NCBI GenBank assembly: GCA_900543415.1
Contig: UQRE01000018.1
Coordinates: forward strand, 1 to 46,132
From: an uncultured Dorea sp.
Lineage (GTDB): Bacteria; Bacillota; Clostridia; Lachnospirales; Lachnospiraceae
Direction: 5' to 3'
Length of the DNA stretch: 46,132 nt
Both the position numbers and the translations under genes were made by a program. This document shows, piece after piece, positions 24,029 through 32,540 of the stretch (position 1 is the stretch's first letter; every line of letters starts with the position of its first letter). Below the pieces are notes generated by a model. It ran no database searches. It was given only the letters and a program-made list of their open reading frames with translations, and was not told where the DNA came from.

Positions 24029-25393
24029 ATGAAAAGAGGAGAAGTGACCGCGTATCTTAGTCTTGTGTTTATTTTACTGATGACTTTCGTAGGCGGGATT
24101 ATGGAGAGTGCATCCATCCAGATGGCAAAAAACTACAGGCGCGCAGATATGAACCGGGCAATGGAGTCAGTATTTGCGGAATATCAAAAGGAACTATTAG
24201 AAGAATATGAAATATTCGCACTGGATACAGGATATGAAACGAGTCAATACGGAGAGGATATGGTCATTCGGCGGTTGGAGTATTATGGAGCGCAGAATAT
24301 GGAACATCAGGCCAGAAGAATCCAATATTTAACAGATCATGGAGGGCGGGCATTCTATGAACAGGTGGCTGCTTACATGGAACAGCAATACGGAATCGAT
24401 CTGGTCAAAGAGCAGGTGGGGATGACAGACATGTGGAAAAAGCAGGATGAACAGATTATCGAGTATGAGCAAACGGGAAAGACGGAGCAAGAACATTTAG
24501 ATCAGCTGCTGGACGAACAAGAGGGGGAACTGCCCTCCGAAGATAATCCTATCGCTTATGTAGAGGAACTTAAGAAGAGTCCGATTTTATCTTTGGTAAT
24601 GCCGGAAGATCGGCAGGTGTCGGAGAAAAAAATAGCGCTTGCATCTGTGGTTTCCAAGAGACAGAGAAATCAGGGATATGGTGATTTCTCAGATGTAACG
24701 CCGGAGGCGGGAACCGTGGATCATCTTCTTTTTGGAAGGTATCTCACCGACCATTTTGGCCACGCTGTGAGCGAAAAAGACAGGGGGGCGCTGGATTATG
24801 AATTGGAATATCTGTTGGCAGGCAAAGAAAGTGATCGTGAAAATTTAGAGGCAGTCGTAAATCAATTGCTCCTTTTCCGTTTCGTTCCTAATTATATGCA
24901 TTTGCAGGGCAGCAGTACAAAAAAAGCAGAAGCAGAGGCGATGGCACTTACCTTATGCTCCCTCTTGGCAGTGCCGGCTATTACACAGGCTGCTGCGCAG
25001 GTGATTTTACTTGCGTGGGCTTATGGAGAATGTTTGATGGATGTGCGTGCACTTCTGAATAAAGGGAAGGTGCCGTTGATGAAAAATGAAGAAAGCTGGC
25101 AATTATCTCTGTCGGACCTTCTAAAGCTTGGGCAAGATAAGAGTTTGAATGATGGACAGGATACGGGAAGCGGGCTTACTTATGAAGAGTATCTGCGGAT
25201 ATTATTATTTCTGGAAAAGAAAGAAGCATTGGGGATGCGCGCGCTGGATTTGATAGAGAATAATCTTCGAACGAAACATGGGCTGACCGCTTTTCGGGCG
25301 GATCAATGTGTCAGCAAGATGGAGATGGACAGTACCTGCAAGTTGAGAAGAGGAATCCACTATCGTTTTTCTACGTATTTTGGATATAACTGA
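24029..25393 (+). CDS. DUF5702-like Tad-locus protein
   Basis: A 454-residue protein with one N-terminal membrane helix (about 5-27, RGEVTAYLSLVFILLMTFVGGIMESA) and a long predicted extracellular region. It resembles the DUF5702 family found in Lachnospiraceae Tad loci. The helix position recalls pseudopilins or TadG. The start at 24029 lies 4 nt after the pilin stop and lacks a clear ribosome site, so reinitiation is likely. GTG 24005 is an alternative. Its role in pilus assembly is inferred from position. Confidence 0.72.
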   Translation: MKRGEVTAYLSLVFILLMTFVGGIMESASIQMAKNYRRADMNRAMESVFAEYQKELLEEYEIFALDTGYETSQYGEDMVIRRLEYYGAQNMEHQARRIQYLTDHGGRAFYEQVAAYMEQQYGIDLVKEQVGMTDMWKKQDEQIIEYEQTGKTEQEHLDQLLDEQEGELPSEDNPIAYVEELKKSPILSLVMPEDRQVSEKKIALASVVSKRQRNQGYGDFSDVTPEAGTVDHLLFGRYLTDHFGHAVSEKDRGALDYELEYLLAGKESDRENLEAVVNQLLLFRFVPNYMHLQGSSTKKAEAEAMALTLCSLLAVPAITQAAAQVILLAWAYGECLMDVRALLNKGKVPLMKNEESWQLSLSDLLKLGQDKSLNDGQDTGSGLTYEEYLRILLFLEKKEALGMRALDLIENNLRTKHGLTAFRADQCVSKMEMDSTCKLRRGIHYRFSTYFGYN

Positions 25394-25404
25394 TAAGAAA
25401 AAAC

Positions 25405-25559
25405 GCAGGGGTGGGGACAGATGCCCTTTCGGGCATACATCCCAATTTATAAAAAGAAACGAAAGAAAGGAGATGGATTCGCGCCATGAATAATCGTAAA
25501 CTCCCCTTAAACTATATCTATGATTCACAATCTGAAAGGGCATCTGTCTCCACCTCTGT
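25405..25559 (+). repeat. 29-bp long-range inverted repeat enclosing the tadE start
   Basis: Positions 25405-25433 can pair continuously with 25531-25559 (29 bp, including 5 G-U pairs). The core of 21 bp (25410-25430 with 25534-25554) has one DNA mismatch. The 97-nt loop contains the ribosome site and ATG of the TadE-like gene. A competing local hairpin ATGCCC-TTTC-GGGCAT lies at 25421-25436. Confidence 0.9.
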
Positions 25560-26292
25560 AAAAGGAAGTATTACGGTGGAGGCAGCTATGGCAGTTCCTG
25601 TTTTTTTCTTTGCTGTGCTTTGTCTTTTTTATCTTATGGAAATTATGTCTGTACAAACTGCGGTTCGGAGCGGACTTCAGGATGCAGGGAAATTATTGGC
25701 AGAGCAAGGATATGACCAACAATTTCTGCTGCCATCTAAAGTAGAAAGTGACGTGGTATCTTCGATTGGGGCAGAACGTCTTCAAAGAAGTATCATGGAA
25801 GGCGGGAGCGGAGGTATTGACTGCAGTCAGTCACACATGTCCGGGCGGACAGGAATTGCACAGCTTACGGCAGTATATAAGATTCGGATTCCGGTGCCGA
25901 TTTTTGCAATACCACCTGTGTCTTACCGGGAAACATTGAAGGTAAAGACGTGGTGTGGCTATGAGAAGGCGGGACTTGAGAGCGATGACTCAGAAACGGT
26001 TTATGTAACGGAGACCGGTGTTGTATATCATAAGGATTATAATTGTACGCATTTAAAATTATCTATTCATATGGCATCAGCTTCGGAAATTGAGCATATG
26101 CGAAATGAAAGTGGAGGAAAATATCATCCTTGTGAGCATTGCGGGAACATAAGCAGTGGGAATATCTATATTACAGACTATGGTGACCGCTACCACAGTT
26201 CGTTGTCCTGCAGCGGACTGAAAAGGACGATTTATGCAATTCCTCTGTCAGAGGCGGTCGGAAAGGGGGCTTGTTCAAAATGTGGACAGTAA
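25486..26292 (+). CDS. TadE-like pseudopilin with duplicated Cys/His motif
   Basis: A 268-residue protein. A hydrophilic leader (1-26) precedes the TadE motif GSITVEAAMAVPVFFFAV and a membrane helix (to about 52). Two C-terminal repeats follow. The first (about 172-219) has YVTETGVVYH, Cys187 and CEHC. The second (about 227-266) has YITDYGDRYH, Cys242 and CSKC. The CxxC pairs could bind zinc or form disulfides. AAGGAG lies 13 nt before the ATG, an unusually long spacing, inside the loop of a 29-bp stem. It is likely a minor pilin. The end overlaps the peptidase gene by 13 nt. Confidence 0.82.
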   Translation: MNNRKLPLNYIYDSQSERASVSTSVKGSITVEAAMAVPVFFFAVLCLFYLMEIMSVQTAVRSGLQDAGKLLAEQGYDQQFLLPSKVESDVVSSIGAERLQRSIMEGGSGGIDCSQSHMSGRTGIAQLTAVYKIRIPVPIFAIPPVSYRETLKVKTWCGYEKAGLESDDSETVYVTETGVVYHKDYNCTHLKLSIHMASASEIEHMRNESGGKYHPCEHCGNISSGNIYITDYGDRYHSSLSCSGLKRTIYAIPLSEAVGKGACSKCGQ

Positions 26293-26711
26293 GTGAAATT
26301 ATTTGTCTGGGAAGCCTTGCAGGATTATCAGTTGCAGATATGCATTACCGGAAGGTTCCGGGCGAGATTCTCGCTATGGGCGCAGTGGGAGCGTGCGTGT
26401 ATCGGATCTGTATGGAACAAGAGAATGTATGGATTCTGGGAGGGGGAATTGCAATTGGCATCCTTTTCCTTTTTATAAGCAGAGTTACAGGAGAGAAGTT
26501 AGGGTATGGCGACAGTCTGGCAATTTTGATCCTTGGTATCTATATGGGGATATGGAAACTTCTGTTGGTATTATCCGGTGCCTTTACGTTTTTGACCATT
26601 GGTGCAGTGCTCGTACTGAGCAGCAGGAAAATGTCCAGAAAATGTACACTTCCATTTTTTCCTTTTTTAACCGCAGGGTATTTGTTGTATCTGGTGACAG
26701 GACCGCTTTGA
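26280..26711 (+). CDS. prepilin peptidase (TadV/CpaA, A24 family)
   Basis: A 143-residue multispanning aspartic protease that removes pilin leader peptides. The catalytic aspartates are expected in the ADMHYRKVP loop and in the GYGD motif (residues about 79-82). The short length, without a methylase domain, is typical of TadV. The ATG at 26280 has GGAAAGGGGG upstream; the in-frame TTG at 26271 is less likely. Confidence 0.88.
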   Translation: MWTVSEIICLGSLAGLSVADMHYRKVPGEILAMGAVGACVYRICMEQENVWILGGGIAIGILFLFISRVTGEKLGYGDSLAILILGIYMGIWKLLLVLSGAFTFLTIGAVLVLSSRKMSRKCTLPFFPFLTAGYLLYLVTGPL

Positions 26712-26723
26712 ACAGGGGGCAAA

Positions 26724-27158
26724 ATGAAGCATATAAGATTAAAAAAAGTAAACGGAAGTATGACGGTAGAAATGTCACTGCTGATGCCGATCATATTGTT
26801 TCTGATATTAAGCTGTATATTAACAGTATTTTATTTTCACGATAAAAATATCATAGCTGCGGCAGCTTATGAAACGTCGGTGGTAGGTAGTACAAAAATG
26901 AGAGAGGCAGAAGGTGTGGATGAGGGAGAACTGACGGCGTTATTTGCGGAAAGGACAGAAGGGAAATGTATTTTATTCGCAGGAAGCAGTGTCAATATAT
27001 CAGTAGGGGAAAAGCAGATATTAGTAGAAGCTACCGCAGAAAAAGGAAAATTTCGAGTGTCTGTGCGAAAGAGAGCTTCGGTGACAGAGCCTGAAGCTTA
27101 TATTCGGAAGAAACGTAAACTGAGGGAGGTTATCAATGGAGCGGCGAATTACAGTTGA
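26724..27158 (+). CDS. second TadE-like pseudopilin
   Basis: A 144-residue protein with a basic leader and the TadE-type GSMTVEMSLLMPIILFLILS segment (residues about 11-35). A small extracellular domain follows. In Tad loci, TadE/TadF pseudopilins are cleaved by TadV and needed for assembly. AGGGGG precedes the ATG. It overlaps the next gene by 23 nt. Confidence 0.85.
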   Translation: MKHIRLKKVNGSMTVEMSLLMPIILFLILSCILTVFYFHDKNIIAAAAYETSVVGSTKMREAEGVDEGELTALFAERTEGKCILFAGSSVNISVGEKQILVEATAEKGKFRVSVRKRASVTEPEAYIRKKRKLREVINGAANYS

Positions 27159-27867
27159 AGAAGCTTCGATATATGAAGAAGATTATCAAATGAGAATGTT
27201 AGAAGCCAATGATATCGAAGGTATTTTAAAAGTCAGAGGACGCGGAATGAACGGAAACAGTTGCTATGATTATGACGTCAGCGGGAAAATATCTATGAAA
27301 GCGCTGTATGAGAGAAATGAAATAAAGGTAAAAGATATTAAAAACTTTCTATCTGGTTTAAAATCGGTGATAAAGAATATCGAAAAATATCTATTAAACA
27401 TTCATTGTATTTTATTAAGACCGGAATATATTTTTTACGAAGAGGAGAAATTTTATTTTTGCTATTATCCACTGAAAAAAACACAGTTATGGGAGGATAT
27501 CCATGAACTTACAGAGTATTTTGTGAAGAAAGCAGATTATAAAGAAAAAGAGTGTGTAAGACTTGTGTTTTTACTACACAAAGAAACAATGGAAGAAAAT
27601 TATAGCCTTGATAAAATCATAGAAGAGTGTTTTGCAGAAGAAAGCGAAGAAAAAGAAGAGGTTCATGCAGAAGATGAGGAAGAGAGGGGCAGAGCGATGA
27701 GTTATGACAGGGAAGAGCATGATTGGATCGCAGAGCAGGAAATGGGCATGCGAATCATGGAAGAAACGGAAAATTTGTGGACACCTGTCAAAAAATTCCT
27801 CTATAGACACCGAAAACCAAGGTGGGGAGAGTGGGACGGATTACATATAGAAGAAGAGGAGTTTTAG
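27136..27867 (+). CDS. DUF6382-like protein without FHA domain
   Basis: A 243-residue soluble protein resembling the N-terminal DUF6382 module of Lachnospiraceae Tad loci. The N-terminal ~165 residues include LLRPEYIFYEEEKFYFCYYP. The rest is highly acidic (EESEEKEEVHAEDEEE) and ends in a basic-acidic tail. Related proteins, as I recall, often carry a C-terminal FHA domain; none is visible here. It is the last gene of the Tad cluster. GAGGGAGG precedes the ATG. Confidence 0.7.
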   Translation: MERRITVEEASIYEEDYQMRMLEANDIEGILKVRGRGMNGNSCYDYDVSGKISMKALYERNEIKVKDIKNFLSGLKSVIKNIEKYLLNIHCILLRPEYIFYEEEKFYFCYYPLKKTQLWEDIHELTEYFVKKADYKEKECVRLVFLLHKETMEENYSLDKIIEECFAEESEEKEEVHAEDEEERGRAMSYDREEHDWIAEQEMGMRIMEETENLWTPVKKFLYRHRKPRWGEWDGLHIEEEEF

Positions 27868-27884
27868 AGAAAAAAAGAAAGTTC

Positions 27885-27913
27885 TGCACAAAAAAATTTA
27901 TCTGTGATATAAT
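27885..27913 (+). promoter_or_regulatory. promoter of the rhomboid gene
   Basis: TGCACA (27885-27890), a 17-nt spacer and TATAAT (27908-27913), 31 nt before the start codon. Confidence 0.65.
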
Positions 27914-27944
27914 AGAAAAAAAATCGGAAAGTGATTAACGATAA

Positions 27945-28559
27945 ATGAAAGCTGAGAAGAGGATTGCACCAGGTACAATTTTACTGGCAGCAGCAAATGT
28001 AATTGTATTTTTCTATCTGACCTTTCAGGGGATGACAGAAGATGGAGCATTCATGTTAGAGCATGGTGCTATGTATGTTCCGTATGTATTAGGATCAGGA
28101 GAATATTATCGGTTGTTTTCCAGTATGTTTATGCATTTTGGATTTGAACATCTGGTAAATAATATGGTGATGCTTCTTGTAATCGGATTTACTCTGGAAA
28201 GAGAAATAGGAACAATTAAATTTTTGATTATTTATTTGCTCAGTGGGCTTGGCGGAAATCTTCTGTCTGCGGTATGGGATATGATGTCCGGAAGCTTTGC
28301 GGTATCAGCAGGAGCCTCCGGAGCTATATTTGGAATAGTGGGAGCGCTTCTCTATGTGGCAATCCGTAATCGTGGAAGGATTGGCGATGTGTCCGGAAGA
28401 GGGCTTGCTTTTATGGTTATTCTAAGCTTGTACTATGGTTTTACCAGCGGAGGAGTGGATAACTTTGCTCATATAGGCGGGCTGTTATCCGGTTTTATTC
28501 TTTCTGTATTATTGTATTGGAAGCGTCAACGTAAATACAGTGGATATGCCGGGAACTGA
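27945..28559 (+). CDS. rhomboid intramembrane serine protease
   Basis: A 204-residue membrane protein with six predicted helices. The catalytic Ser125 lies in GASGA and the His176 in NFAHIGG. The HLVNNMVML motif with conserved Asn is present. Rhomboids cleave transmembrane helices in the bilayer; the substrate is unknown. Its own promoter separates it from the Tad locus. The last 51 nt overlap the 3' end of the convergent histidine-kinase gene. Confidence 0.93.
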   Translation: MKAEKRIAPGTILLAAANVIVFFYLTFQGMTEDGAFMLEHGAMYVPYVLGSGEYYRLFSSMFMHFGFEHLVNNMVMLLVIGFTLEREIGTIKFLIIYLLSGLGGNLLSAVWDMMSGSFAVSAGASGAIFGIVGALLYVAIRNRGRIGDVSGRGLAFMVILSLYYGFTSGGVDNFAHIGGLLSGFILSVLLYWKRQRKYSGYAGN

Positions 28560-29270
28560 CGATACAACCAGATTCCCGTTGTGTGCTTTGGCGACACGAT
28601 GAGAAATGGCAAGTCCAAGACCGGTACCATCTTTTTTATATGTGATAAATGGTTCGAAGATATGTTCAAGCTGTTCGGATTCAATTCCACAGCCATTGTC
28701 TTTGATCTGGATGGTAAGTGTAGTAGTATCTGAGTAAGCTTCCAGTGTAATCTCCGGCTGTGTGCAGGAATCGGCAGCTTTCTCAGTAGGAGCAGTGCTC
28801 ACAGCATCTTTTGCGTTTCGTAATAGATTCAGAAGAAGCTGACGGAGCTTGATGGAATCACCGTTTATTCGGGGAAGCCTAGGACTGATTTTTGATGTGA
28901 AGACAATATCTGTATCAACAAGAGAGGAAGCAAAAGATAAAACAAGTGTCTTAAGAAATGAATTAGTTTCTATTTGGGATATGTTTAAACGTTCTCCATT
29001 GTTATATGAAGATAGTTCTTCTAATAATTGATTCATATATTCAATATTTTGATGCAGATCAGACCAGTGCTTAAATGTGGAAACTTCAGGATGTGCTGTT
29101 TCTATCATTTGAAGCATACTGTATACAAGCGTTAAAGGGTTTCGGATCTCATGACTGATGGTACTGATTTCCATTTTATGAGACGCAAGCAGTCTTGTTA
29201 AAAGTTCCTTTTTTTCAGGACTTTCTGCCATGATCTGTCGTAAATTGTCGTAGTCTGTTGTTGTAAACAT
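28509..29270 (-). CDS. orphan cytoplasmic histidine kinase
   Basis: A 253-residue kinase. The H-box STISHEIRNPL contains phosphoacceptor His40. The N-box (LRNAKDA), G1 (DNGCGIES) and G2 (GTGLGLAIS) ATP-binding motifs follow. There is no membrane segment, PAS or other sensor domain, and no response regulator nearby. Orphan kinases of this kind can feed the sporulation phosphorelay in clostridia, but nothing here proves it. AGGCGGT precedes the ATG. The gene overlaps the rhomboid gene tail-to-tail by 51 nt. Confidence 0.88.
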   Translation of the reverse strand: MFTTTDYDNLRQIMAESPEKKELLTRLLASHKMEISTISHEIRNPLTLVYSMLQMIETAHPEVSTFKHWSDLHQNIEYMNQLLEELSSYNNGERLNISQIETNSFLKTLVLSFASSLVDTDIVFTSKISPRLPRINGDSIKLRQLLLNLLRNAKDAVSTAPTEKAADSCTQPEITLEAYSDTTTLTIQIKDNGCGIESEQLEHIFEPFITYKKDGTGLGLAISHRVAKAHNGNLVVSSVPGISTVFTLTLPIQ

Positions 29271-29358
29271 AGTAATTACCGCCTTTCCTAGATTTAACAG
29301 TTTAGCATTGGCGGTTCAAATAATCAATTACAATTTTTAGAGAAAAGAGGAAAGTATT

Positions 29359-29763
29359 ATGAAAGAGGAAAATTGTATTTTTTGCAAACTGGCAAATGGA
29401 GAGATTCCAACAGCAACTTTGTATGAAGACGAAGATTTCCGTGTGATTTTGGATGCCAGCCCGGCATCGAAAGGACATGCGCTGATTCTTCCGAAAGAAC
29501 ACTATGCAAATTTATATGAATTGGACGATGAAGTGGCGGCAAAAGTGCTTGTGCTCGCTAAGAAAATGATTACAAAACTTACAGATCTGTTAGGGTGCGA
29601 CGGATATAATATCGTTCAGAATAATGGAGAAGCTGCCGGACAGACAGTCTTTCATTTCCATATGCATTTGATTCCGAGATATAAAGATGATCAGGTTGGA
29701 CTCGGATGGAAAATGGGTGAGCTTACAGATGCAGATAAAGAAGATATCTTATCCAGAATTTAA
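29359..29763 (+). CDS. HIT-family nucleotide hydrolase (HinT-like)
   Basis: A 134-residue protein with the histidine triad HFHMHL (His99, His101, His103). The N-terminal Cys6/Cys9 pair (CIFCK) is typical of the HinT branch, which hydrolyses adenosine phosphoramidates. GAGGAAAG precedes the ATG. It lies 38 nt before the sigma-factor gene on the same strand and may be co-transcribed. Confidence 0.93.
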   Translation: MKEENCIFCKLANGEIPTATLYEDEDFRVILDASPASKGHALILPKEHYANLYELDDEVAAKVLVLAKKMITKLTDLLGCDGYNIVQNNGEAAGQTVFHFHMHLIPRYKDDQVGLGWKMGELTDADKEDILSRI

Positions 29764-29801
29764 GGGATAAGGATCGTTATGGAAAGAGTAGGATAAGAAA
29801 G

Positions 29802-30350
29802 GTGAAAGTAAAGGCAATCGGTAAAATTGCATTTGATGCAGTATATGAAGCAAATGCAGAACGTGTGTATCGTACGGCGCTGCACTATTCCGATAACAAT
29901 CATTATGCGGCAGAAGAGATCACGCAAGAGGTATTTTTGAAGCTGTACATGAACATGGAAAATATTAATATGAAAGCCATTAATACATGGGTGATAGTAA
30001 CCGCAAAGCATATGGCGTTAAATTATTATAGAGATCATGGACGTGAAATGGCGGATGAAGATATTGCGTTGAAAGTGGAACCTACAGACAGCCTTGAAGA
30101 TGATTTCTTTACAAAACTTAAAGATAAGGAATACCATGAACTTGCGGAAACAATATTTTCCAGATTGTATGAGGAAAACCCTCGGTGGCATGAAGCACTG
30201 ACGATTACGTATTTATTGGAAAAGCCACAGAAGGAGGTCGCAGAGATTATGGGCGTATCATTATCCGTACTGCACAGTATGCTGTATCGAGCGAAGCAAT
30301 GGATAAAGAAAAATTATGAAGAAGAATTCGAACGCTTGAATGATGCATAA
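29802..30350 (+). CDS. ECF-type RNA polymerase sigma factor
   Basis: A 182-residue sigma-70 family protein. Region 2 (about 11-80, YEANAERVYRTALHYSDNNHYAAEEITQEVFLKLY) and region 4 (about 120-170, with PQKEVAEIMGVSLSVLHSMLYRAKQWI as helix-turn-helix) are present. The start is GTG with AGGATAAGAAAG upstream. The gene is followed by a terminator and inverted murG. A DUF4367-like membrane protein beyond murG is a candidate anti-sigma factor. The regulon is unknown. Confidence 0.88.
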   Translation: MKVKAIGKIAFDAVYEANAERVYRTALHYSDNNHYAAEEITQEVFLKLYMNMENINMKAINTWVIVTAKHMALNYYRDHGREMADEDIALKVEPTDSLEDDFFTKLKDKEYHELAETIFSRLYEENPRWHEALTITYLLEKPQKEVAEIMGVSLSVLHSMLYRAKQWIKKNYEEEFERLNDA

Positions 30351-30378
30351 AAACAGGTGCCGAACCGGCACCTGTTTT
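30350..30378. terminator. bidirectional terminator between sigma factor and murG
   Basis: A perfect 13-bp GC-rich stem, AAAACAGGTGCCG with CGGCACCTGTTTT and a 3-nt loop, with T residues on both strands. Confidence 0.92.
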
Positions 30379-30403
30379 ATACACGAGATGAAAGTGTGTA
30401 AGC

Positions 30404-31468
30404 TTATTGGCTCACAGATTCAATGAGATCGATGATCGTGTCAATGGAATTCTGCTGAGAAGACTGTTTCATTGTTGAAATATAAGTTTCTCTGTTTTCA
30501 TATAAATGATTAATAGAAGAAAGGAGAACATCATTAGTTAATTCCTCTTCTTCTAATACAACGCTGAATCCCTGACGCTCAAAGGAACGGGCATTTAAAA
30601 TCTGGTCGCCGCGGCTTGCATTTGCAGAAAGCGGAATCAGAAGATTTGGTTTGTGTAATGCAAGCAATTCACAGATTGCATTAGCGCCGGCTCTTGAGAT
30701 GACAATGTCTGTAATAGCAAATAGATCTTTTAATTCTTCTTTTATGTATTCAAACTGTGCATAACCCTTTAAATCTTTTAAAGAATCATCTACTTTGCCG
30801 CGTCCGCACAAGTGGATTACCTGATAAGTTTTTAAAAGTTCCGGAAGGATAGCACGTACGGCATCATTTACGGCTACAGAACCAAGGCTGCCGCCTACGA
30901 TCATGATAACCGGCTTATCTTCTGTAAATTTTAAAAATTCACGCGCTTTATATTTGTCTCCGGTCAGTAATTCCTGTCGGATAGGAGAACCGGTAAGCAC
31001 AGCTTTCCCCGCAGGTAAATAATTTAAGGTCTCAGGGAAGTTGCAGCATACTTTTGTAGCGGCAGATAAAGACAATTTGTTGGCAAGCCCCGGAGTCATA
31101 TCTGATTCATGGATGATTGTTGGAACGTGGCGGCTTTTTCCAGCCAGTACAACAGGAACAGATACAAAACCTCCTTTGGAAAAAATGACGTCCGGTTTTA
31201 ATATTTTTACTAATTTTTTCGCGTCGTTCATACCTTTGAGCACGCGGAAAGGATCGGTGAAATTCTGAACGCTGAAATAGCGTCTTAATTTACCGGTAGC
31301 GATTCCGTGATAAGGAATCCCGAACTGTTCGATCAGTTCTTTTTCGATACCATTGTAAGAACCAATATAATGGATATCATATTGTAATTCTTTTAAACGA
31401 GGGAGAAGTGCGATGTTAGGTGTAACATGCCCGGCAGTGCCGCCTCCGGTTAAGATAATTCTTTTCAT
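30404..31468 (-). CDS. murG: UDP-GlcNAc:lipid I GlcNAc transferase
   Basis: A 354-residue glycosyltransferase of family 28 that adds GlcNAc to lipid I to form lipid II at the inner face of the membrane. The N-terminal LTGGGTAGHVTPN loop, the GGFVSVP segment, IHESDMTPGLANK and the donor-site region SRAGANAICELLAL are diagnostic. It stands alone here, outside any dcw cluster, between a sigma-factor gene and its probable partner. TTCGGGAGGTTAC precedes the ATG. Confidence 0.97.
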   Translation of the reverse strand: MKRIILTGGGTAGHVTPNIALLPRLKELQYDIHYIGSYNGIEKELIEQFGIPYHGIATGKLRRYFSVQNFTDPFRVLKGMNDAKKLVKILKPDVIFSKGGFVSVPVVLAGKSRHVPTIIHESDMTPGLANKLSLSAATKVCCNFPETLNYLPAGKAVLTGSPIRQELLTGDKYKAREFLKFTEDKPVIMIVGGSLGSVAVNDAVRAILPELLKTYQVIHLCGRGKVDDSLKDLKGYAQFEYIKEELKDLFAITDIVISRAGANAICELLALHKPNLLIPLSANASRGDQILNARSFERQGFSVVLEEEELTNDVLLSSINHLYENRETYISTMKQSSQQNSIDTIIDLIESVSQ

Positions 31469-31506
31469 AGTAACCTCCCGAATGTTTACATTATTTTATA
31501 TGATAA

Positions 31507-31536
31507 TTGTACTATAGTTTATAAGTATATTATACG
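31507..31536 (+). promoter_or_regulatory. candidate promoter of the DUF4367-like gene
   Basis: TTGTAC (31507-31512) and TATACG (31531-31536) with an 18-nt spacer. The ECF sigma factor encoded upstream might use another site that I cannot identify. Confidence 0.45.
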
Positions 31537-31576
31537 TCACAGATAAATTTGGTCAAGAGAAAGAGGTGGAATTGGT

Positions 31577-32467
31577 ATGAAAGACAAGAAAGAGCTTCTG
31601 GAGCAGACAATTAAAGAGGACTTAGAGAAAGAGGCGCAGGAGATTCTTAGAGCCTTGGAAACCTCGGATGTGGACGAATTGTCGGATGAGAAACAAATAG
31701 AGTTAAAGAAAAAAATAGATGAAAAAATAGAAGCATATGAATTTGAAAAAATCTGTAATGGACTTCCGGAAGAATATCGAGATGCTCTGCGTGCCGGTAT
31801 GGAATTGAAAAAACAGGAAGACAGTGCCGATTCTAATCATAAACAGGATGAAGAAAAATCAGACGGAAACAAGAAAGTTGTACGGAAGAGGAAAGGTTTG
31901 CGCGTGTATGTGGCGTTAGCAGCGGTGATGACGTTGCTCTTGGTTGTAGGAATGAGTACCATGGGAGATGGTGGAGGTTTTGTTAAAACGATTAAAAGTC
32001 TGGTAGGCGAGAGAGAAGTGGTGAAAGTTAATTCCGGAGAAGATAATTATGTAATAGAAACGGAAAGTGAAGAAGAGGCATATCAGAAGATAGAAAAAGA
32101 GTTAGGAATAACGCCAGTCAAGTTGATGACGCTTCCAACAGATGCTAAATTTGTGAAAGCAGAACTTGAAAAAGACTTAAAAGTAGCTGAATTATATTAT
32201 CAAATTAATAATGAGAATATTGTTTATATTATTAATGGAGATCAAGCGAAAAATTCGATTGGTGTGAGTGTAGAAGATAAGATTATAGAAGATTATATAC
32301 TGGAAGTGCAAGGAGTATTAATTAATATTAAAGGTTGTGAAATAGCATCAACGAAACAGAAGAGATACTATGCAAGTTTTGATTATAAGGAAACCAAATA
32401 CTTTTTGTCTGGCGTTAAGGAGCAGAAAGACTTTGAAAAAATTTTAAATAATTTATATTTTCCTTAA
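31577..32467 (+). CDS. single-pass membrane protein, candidate anti-sigma factor (DUF4367-like)
   Basis: A 296-residue protein with an acidic, helical cytoplasmic part (1-105), one membrane helix (about 108-127) and an extracytoplasmic domain. The region 160-296 resembles DUF4367 (YQKIEKELGITPVKLMTLPTDAKF...LSGVKEQKDFEKILNNLYF). Such proteins often sit beside ECF sigma genes and may act as anti-sigma factors. Here murG on the opposite strand lies between. AAGAGGTGG precedes the ATG. The anti-sigma role is inferred. Confidence 0.75.
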   Translation: MKDKKELLEQTIKEDLEKEAQEILRALETSDVDELSDEKQIELKKKIDEKIEAYEFEKICNGLPEEYRDALRAGMELKKQEDSADSNHKQDEEKSDGNKKVVRKRKGLRVYVALAAVMTLLLVVGMSTMGDGGGFVKTIKSLVGEREVVKVNSGEDNYVIETESEEEAYQKIEKELGITPVKLMTLPTDAKFVKAELEKDLKVAELYYQINNENIVYIINGDQAKNSIGVSVEDKIIEDYILEVQGVLINIKGCEIASTKQKRYYASFDYKETKYFLSGVKEQKDFEKILNNLYFP

Positions 32468-32482
32468 AAATTGCGTTAGTTT

Positions 32483-32511
32483 TTGCAAGGTTATGTGTCT
32501 TAATATATAGA
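32483..32511 (+). promoter_or_regulatory. candidate promoter of the small secreted protein gene
   Basis: TTGCAA (32483-32488), a 17-nt spacer and TATAGA (32506-32511). Confidence 0.5.
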
Positions 32512-32540
32512 GAGCGATAAAAAGGAAAAGGAGACGGAAG

